Of a DNA stretch of 64,000 bases, positions 59,653 to 64,000 are shown in pieces; within the stretch, counting starts at the first letter, position 1; each line of letters opens with the position of its first letter. A program made the position numbers and the translations under genes. The stretch lies in contig NZ_BBWK01000022.1 in NCBI RefSeq assembly GCF_001463765.1, positions 1 to 64,000 of the forward strand. The letters are read 5' to 3'. Source of the stretch: Aureimonas sp. AU4. GTDB taxonomy: Bacteria > Pseudomonadota > Alphaproteobacteria > Rhizobiales > Rhizobiaceae. The notes beneath the pieces were generated by a model. That model was given only the letters and a program-made list of their open reading frames with translations, made no database searches and was not told where the DNA came from.

Positions 59653-60621
59653 TCAAGCGGCTGCGGAAAAGCGCGAGGCCTTGGCGGGCAGCGTCTTCAT
59701 CGCCTTCACCGTATCGTCGAAGGAGACGAGGCGGCCGTCGGAGCCGAGGCCCATGGCGACCTTGGCCGCGACGGCGGAGGCGAAGCGCGCCGACTCCTGG
59801 AGGGACCAGCCCCTGACGATGCCGACGATGATGCCGGCGGTGAAGGAGTCGCCGCAGCCTGTGGTGTCGAACACCTCGACCTCGAAGGCCGGAAGATGGA
59901 AGGACGGGGCGTCCTGTGGGGCGACGAAGACGCCGTCGGCGCCGAGCGTCAGGATGACGTTCTTCACGCCCTTGGCCTTGAAGACGTCGGCCACCGCCTG
60001 CGGATCGCTCTCGCCCGCCATCTCGGATGCTTCCTCGATGCTGGGCACGAAATAGTCGATGAAGGGCAGGCAGGGCTCGACGAGACGGATCGTCTCGGGC
60101 GTGGCCTGGATCAGGTCGAAGGTCGTGATGCGGCCGAGTTCCTTGGCGCGCCGCAGGAGACGGACGGTCGGCTCGCCGTCGAAGCTCTTGAGAAGACCCG
60201 TGCCTCCGACATGGACGACGGTCGCGTCGAGCGCGGCGTCGAGATCCTCGTCCGCCACCTGGAAGACGGCCGCCGTGCCGGGCACGTGGAGCGCGGGCCG
60301 CTCGCCGTTCGGCCGCACCGGCAGGATGGTGGACGAGGTCTGGACGCTGCCGTCGCGACGCACGAGGCCGCAGTCGAGGCCGTATTTTCCGAGCTTGGCG
60401 AGGAACCAGTCGCCCATGTCGTCGGTGCCGAGCGTCGTGACGGCCTGGGTGCGCAGGCCAAGGATCGCGCAGTCCATGCCCGTCGCGCCGGCCGTGCCGG
60501 CGACCGTCATGCGGATCTCCTCGATATAGTCGGCGCGTCCGCCTTCGGGGATGCGGGAAACCGGCCGACCGAGAATGTCGAGCACGTAGAAGCCGACCGA
60601 ACTGACGTCGAACTGGGGCAT
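59653..60621 (-). CDS. PfkB-family carbohydrate kinase
   Basis: The 322-residue protein has the ribokinase fold: GGRADYIEEIRMTVAGTAGA, GLRTQAVTTLGTDDMGDWFL and the signature EVEVFDTTGCGDSFTAGIIV with the catalytic Asp in GCGDSF. It phosphorylates a sugar or nucleoside-like substrate after import by the ribose-type ABC system encoded upstream in the operon. Confidence 0.93.
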   Translation of the reverse strand: MPQFDVSSVGFYVLDILGRPVSRIPEGGRADYIEEIRMTVAGTAGATGMDCAILGLRTQAVTTLGTDDMGDWFLAKLGKYGLDCGLVRRDGSVQTSSTILPVRPNGERPALHVPGTAAVFQVADEDLDAALDATVVHVGGTGLLKSFDGEPTVRLLRRAKELGRITTFDLIQATPETIRLVEPCLPFIDYFVPSIEEASEMAGESDPQAVADVFKAKGVKNVILTLGADGVFVAPQDAPSFHLPAFEVEVFDTTGCGDSFTAGIIVGIVRGWSLQESARFASAVAAKVAMGLGSDGRLVSFDDTVKAMKTLPAKASRFSAAA

Positions 60622-60663
60622 GAAATCGATCCTTTAATGCGACACGCGTTGAGGCGCGGACTG

Positions 60664-61659
60664 TCAGTGTCGCTGCGAGACGCTGCGGGTGCCGAAGCTG
60701 ACGGCGAGCACGATGAAGACGAGAAGACCGATCCCGACCTGCTGCCAGTAGAAGTTCCAGCCGATCAGAAGGAGGCCGTTCTTGACGACTGCGAGCAGCA
60801 GGACGCCGAGGAGGGTCCCCAGAACCGAAGGCCGGCGCTCCGACGAGAGGGTCGTGCCGATGAAGGTCGCGCCGATCGCGTCCAGCAGGAAGGCGTTGCC
60901 CGAGAGCGGCACGTAGGACCGCACGGTCGCCGACAGGAGGATACCGGTCACGCCGGCCAGGAGCGCTGCCAGCACATAGACGCTCGACAGGCGGCCCGCG
61001 ACGCTGATGCCGGAGTACCAGACGACGCCCGGCTGCGCGCCGAGAGCCGCCACGTGACGGCCGAACACCGTGCGATGCAGGAGGAGGTAGACCGCGACCG
61101 AAAGACCGGCGAGCACCACGACCGGCAGAGGCATGCCGAGGACGGTGCCGCGCGCGATCGCGGTGAACAGGGCCGTCGTATCGCCGGTGATCAGATAGAT
61201 CGGCTGTCCGCCATCGGTTGCCAGCTGCTGGACGGACTGGCCGATGAACAGGACGCCCAGCGTCGCCAGAAACGGGCTGATGCGCAGGCGCGTGATGAGA
61301 ATCGCGTTGAACAGTCCGACGAGCAGCGCCGCCCCCAGCGCGGCCGCAATGCCGGCCAGCGCCCCGTAGCCCGCCGCAAGCAGCATCAGGAAGGCCATGC
61401 TGGACAGGTCGACCGAGGTCCCGACCGACAGGTCGATGCCGCCCGACGAGACGACGATCGTCATGCCGAGCGCCACGATGGCGATGAGGACGACGTTGTT
61501 GACGAGGAGGTTGGTCAGGTTCGCCGTGGTCAGGAAGGAGTCCGTCGTGACCGAGAAGAACAGGCAGATCAGCACGAAGGCGACGACGACGGTCAGGTTC
61601 GTGAGGCGCGACAGCACGGCCACCGACGAGGACTTGGAAGGAGATGCGGTCCGGCTCAT
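60664..61659 (-). CDS. Ribose-type ABC transporter permease (RbsC-like), second
   Basis: The 331-residue membrane protein has about ten hydrophobic segments and the family text NNVVLIAIVALGMTIVVSSG and GGIDLSVGTSVDLSSMAFLM. VTGILLSATVRSYVPLSGNA and LLDAIGATFIGTTLSSERRP follow. It is paired with a second permease four bases upstream. Confidence 0.93.
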   Translation of the reverse strand: MSRTASPSKSSSVAVLSRLTNLTVVVAFVLICLFFSVTTDSFLTTANLTNLLVNNVVLIAIVALGMTIVVSSGGIDLSVGTSVDLSSMAFLMLLAAGYGALAGIAAALGAALLVGLFNAILITRLRISPFLATLGVLFIGQSVQQLATDGGQPIYLITGDTTALFTAIARGTVLGMPLPVVVLAGLSVAVYLLLHRTVFGRHVAALGAQPGVVWYSGISVAGRLSSVYVLAALLAGVTGILLSATVRSYVPLSGNAFLLDAIGATFIGTTLSSERRPSVLGTLLGVLLLAVVKNGLLLIGWNFYWQQVGIGLLVFIVLAVSFGTRSVSQRH

Positions 61660-61663
61660 GGGA

Positions 61664-62686
61664 TCAGGCCTCCGGGCTGCGGGCGAACGAGGTGACGGCC
61701 ACGACCAGAAGGATCAGCGCACCCTGCACGCCGTTCACCCAGTAGCTCGACACGTTGAGAAGCTGGAACCCGTTGGACAGGCAGCCGATGAAGAGCACCG
61801 ACAGGAGCGTGCCGCCGACGCTCGGCACGAAGCGCCGCGAGAAGACCGTGCCTAGAAGCGCGGCGGCCAGGATCGACAGGAGCATGTCCCCCGTGCCGGG
61901 CGTGCTGGCCGACAGGCGCGACACGACCAGGATGCTGGCGAGGCCGGCGCAGAACCCGCTGAAGACATAGGTGAAGGCGACGTAGCCGCGCACGCCGATG
62001 CCCGCCGCCCGTGCCGCCTCCGGATGACCGCCGACCGCGTAGAGCCGCAGGCCGAAGGCGGTCTTGTGGATCAGGAGCGCAATGAGGGCCGTGAAGATGA
62101 CGAGGCACCAGGCCAGTCCCGATACGCCCAGGAATGAGCCCATCGAAAAGGCGGAGAGCCAGGGCGCGTCGACGGGGATCACGGTGTTCTGGGTGAGGAT
62201 CAGCTCGGCTCCTGCCGCCACGTTCATCACAGCCAGCGTCGCCAGAAGCGGCAGGATGCCGAGGCCGACGATCGCGAACGCGTTGACGAGCCCGACCAGC
62301 ATGCCGGCGCCCAGCGTTGCGGCGATCGCAACGGCGGCGGGGTAGCCCGCCGCCGTCATCACCGCGAACAGCGCCGCGCACAGGCCGGTCGTGGTCGCGA
62401 TCGAGAGGTCGATGCCGCCGGCCGTGACGTCGGTCCCGCCCCCGATGATGACCACCGACATGCCGTAGGCGAGGATGCCGAGAATGGCGGACTGCTCGAC
62501 GATGTTGACGAGGTTGTAGGTCGACAAGAACCCGGTCGCGAAGACCGCGAAGTAGAGGATGATGAGCGCGAAGGCCCCCAGTGCGGCGAGCCGGATGGCG
62601 GCCGCGAGAAGAGCCGTTCTCGAGCCTCCCGCCCGAGGCGCGTCGAGGTCACCGTCGCCCGTGGCGGCCAGCGTGGCGGGGCTCAT
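61664..62686 (-). CDS. Ribose-type ABC transporter permease (RbsC-like), first
   Basis: From MSPATLAATGDGDLDAPRAG the protein has 340 residues. ILAYGMSVVIIGGGTDVTAG with GGIDLSIATTTGL, YAVGGHPEAARAAGIGVRGY and LGTVFSRRFVPSVGGTLLSV are typical of sugar permeases. Its ATG overlaps the ATPase stop by four bases. Two different permease subunits suggest a heteromeric channel. Confidence 0.92.
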   Translation of the reverse strand: MSPATLAATGDGDLDAPRAGGSRTALLAAAIRLAALGAFALIILYFAVFATGFLSTYNLVNIVEQSAILGILAYGMSVVIIGGGTDVTAGGIDLSIATTTGLCAALFAVMTAAGYPAAVAIAATLGAGMLVGLVNAFAIVGLGILPLLATLAVMNVAAGAELILTQNTVIPVDAPWLSAFSMGSFLGVSGLAWCLVIFTALIALLIHKTAFGLRLYAVGGHPEAARAAGIGVRGYVAFTYVFSGFCAGLASILVVSRLSASTPGTGDMLLSILAAALLGTVFSRRFVPSVGGTLLSVLFIGCLSNGFQLLNVSSYWVNGVQGALILLVVAVTSFARSPEA

Positions 62687-64000
62687 GCGGCGCGTTCCTT
62701 TGTTGTCGCCCGGGCGCCCGAGGCCGCCGCAAGCAGCATGTCGCCATCCACCGCCGCCGCCGGATAGTCGCCGACCAGAGCGCCGCGATAGACCACCAGG
62801 ATGCGGTCGCAGAAGCCGACCAGTTCCAGAAGATCGGACGACAGCATCAGGATCGCGGCGCCCTCCGCCGACAGACGGTTGAGGAGATTGTAGATCTCGA
62901 CCTTCGAGCCGACGTCGACCGCAACCGTGGGCTCGTCCAGGACGTAGATCTTGGACTGGCAGCTCAGCCACTTGGCGAGAGCGACCTTCTGCTGGTTGCC
63001 GCCCGACAGTTGCCGGACCAGAGCTTCGCCGTGGGGTGTCTTGATGGCGAGCTCGCGGATCAGGCCGTCCACGGCGGCGCGCTCACGGCGTTTGTCGACA
63101 AAGCCGAACCGGCTGTAGCGGCCAAGGCTCGCCAGCGTCGCATTCTCGCGCACCGACAGGCCGAGCGCCACGCCGTGCGCGCGCCGGTCCTCCGGCAGCA
63201 TGGCGATGCCCCGGCCGACAGCGGAGACCGCCGAGCCGATGCGCCGCCGCTCGCCCTCGATCTCGATCGTGCCACCGTCGGCAACCGACAGACCGAAGAG
63301 GCACTCGATGATCTCCTTGGCGCCCGAGCCCAGAAGGCCGGTCAGACCGACGACCTCGCCCCGGCGCAGGTCGAAGGAGACGTCGCGGAAACGGCCCTTG
63401 AGAGACAGTTCGCGAACCGAAAGGACGGTCGCGCCCGGCCCGTGCGAGCGCTTGGGGAACATGTCGCCGACATCGCGCGCCACCATCATCGAGACGATCT
63501 CGTCGATGCCGGCGCGGCGCGGATCCACCGAGCCGACGTCCGTTCCGTTGCGCATCACGACGACGCGGTCGCACAGATCCTCGATCTCCTGCATGTAGTG
63601 GGAGACGAAGACGATCGCGATGCCGTCGTCGCGCAGCCTGCGCAGAACGCGGAACAGGCTGTCCACCTCGCTCTTGACGAGGGCGGCGGTGGGTTCGTCG
63701 AGAACGAGGACCTTGGCCTCGTTGGCCAGGGCCCGCGTGATCTGGACGATCTTCTGCTGTGCGGTCGAGAGTTCCTGGACCAGCGTGCCGGCCGGCAGCG
63801 AGAAGCCGAAGTACCGCTGCATGAGTTCGGCCGCCCGTTGCGCCATGCGCCGCCGGCTGACGAACGGACCGAAGCCCTTCTCGTAGCCGAGGAAGATCGC
63901 CTCGCCGATCGTGGCGGTGGGCACGAGCAACCGGTCCTGATGGATGAAGTGGATGCCGAGGCGCTCCACCAGGGCGGGGGTCAGGCGCGAATGCGCGACC
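62683..64000 (-). CDS. Ribose-type ABC sugar transporter ATPase, incomplete at right edge
   Basis: About 439 residues lie in the window. The first ABC domain is cut: its Walker A is outside, but LSTAQQKIVQITRALANEAK and LVLDEPTAALVKSEVDSLFR remain. The second domain is complete, with the usual degenerate Walker A (TGLLGSGAKEIIECLFG), LSGGNQQKVALAKWLSCQSK and YVLDEPTVAVDVGSKVEIYN. This is the fused double ATPase of RbsA/MglA type. The reading frame continues through position 64000. Confidence 0.93.
   Translation of the reverse strand, partial: VAHSRLTPALVERLGIHFIHQDRLLVPTATIGEAIFLGYEKGFGPFVSRRRMAQRAAELMQRYFGFSLPAGTLVQELSTAQQKIVQITRALANEAKVLVLDEPTAALVKSEVDSLFRVLRRLRDDGIAIVFVSHYMQEIEDLCDRVVVMRNGTDVGSVDPRRAGIDEIVSMMVARDVGDMFPKRSHGPGATVLSVRELSLKGRFRDVSFDLRRGEVVGLTGLLGSGAKEIIECLFGLSVADGGTIEIEGERRRIGSAVSAVGRGIAMLPEDRRAHGVALGLSVRENATLASLGRYSRFGFVDKRRERAAVDGLIRELAIKTPHGEALVRQLSGGNQQKVALAKWLSCQSKIYVLDEPTVAVDVGSKVEIYNLLNRLSAEGAAILMLSSDLLELVGFCDRILVVYRGALVGDYPAAAVDGDMLLAAASGARATTKERAA

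Overview
The window is high-GC DNA from a catabolically versatile bacterium. It is most likely an alphaproteobacterium of the Hyphomicrobiales (Methylobacterium/Aureimonas-like), judging from the ImuA and integrase remnants, the NrsF-type anti-sigma factor, the MXKDX-type repeat protein and the density of ABC-importer catabolic operons. Nearly all genes encode solute uptake, oxidation or hydrolysis of organic acids and sugars, each beside its own regulator. No tRNA, rRNA, CRISPR array or replication origin was seen. Broken transposase, integrase and imuA pieces mark it as a rearranged accessory region.

Layout. 1-0.6 kb: IS5-family end cut by the window edge, then an integrase/imuA chimeric remnant. 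0.7-7.5 kb: an orphan peptide-type binding protein with FAD amine oxidase, RidA and FMN hydroxy-acid oxidase genes under a divergent LysR gene, then an SDR/SnoaL pair with its own LysR. 8.5-10.8 kb: poorly recognisable DNA, an XRE regulator and a PAS-only protein. 11.1-18.9 kb: LysR, PrpF-family (4-oxalomesaconate tautomerase-like) isomerase, NitT/TauT-type ABC importer, class-C serine hydrolase and a tannase/feruloyl-esterase-family enzyme. Together these look like a gallate/phenolic-ester uptake and hydrolysis locus. 19.1-19.8 kb: a sugar-isomerase 3' fragment abutting an IS1182-family remnant. 19.8-23.6 kb: DUF417 protein with a cysteine-cluster MarR regulator, then an alpha/beta hydrolase and PNPOx-fold protein with LysR.

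23.7-28.0 kb is a probable reactive-chlorine/methionine-oxidation defence module: DUF1223 protein, methionine-rich periplasmic peptide, cytochrome b, YedY/MsrP-like molybdoenzyme, ECF sigma factor and NrsF anti-sigma factor. Two matching ECF-type promoters (GTAAY-N17-CGTA) precede the two halves, which suggests that the sigma factor controls both itself and the repair genes. A membrane nucleotide cyclase follows.

30.1-49.8 kb is one large catabolic locus, transcribed leftward apart from its LacI regulator. It encodes two unusual glycoside-hydrolase-like proteins, a complete peptide-type ABC importer with two paralogous binding proteins, a DHDPS-family lyase, an AcuI-like reductase, a mandelate-racemase-family dehydratase, a MaoC-like protein and a fused double CoA-transferase. 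Two near-identical 16-bp palindromes, upstream of the dehydratase and between the CoA-transferase and lacI-type genes, are the likely LacI operators.

50.8-54.2 kb carries a hexapeptide acetyltransferase and an RTX-type secreted protein with a long repeat period. 54.2-56.2 kb is featureless. 56.2-57.3 kb is an IS3-family element with a fused, partly deleted transposase. 57.4-64 kb is a sugar/polyol operon (aldehyde dehydrogenase, SDR, PfkB kinase, two ribose-type permeases, ATPase) that runs off the right edge.
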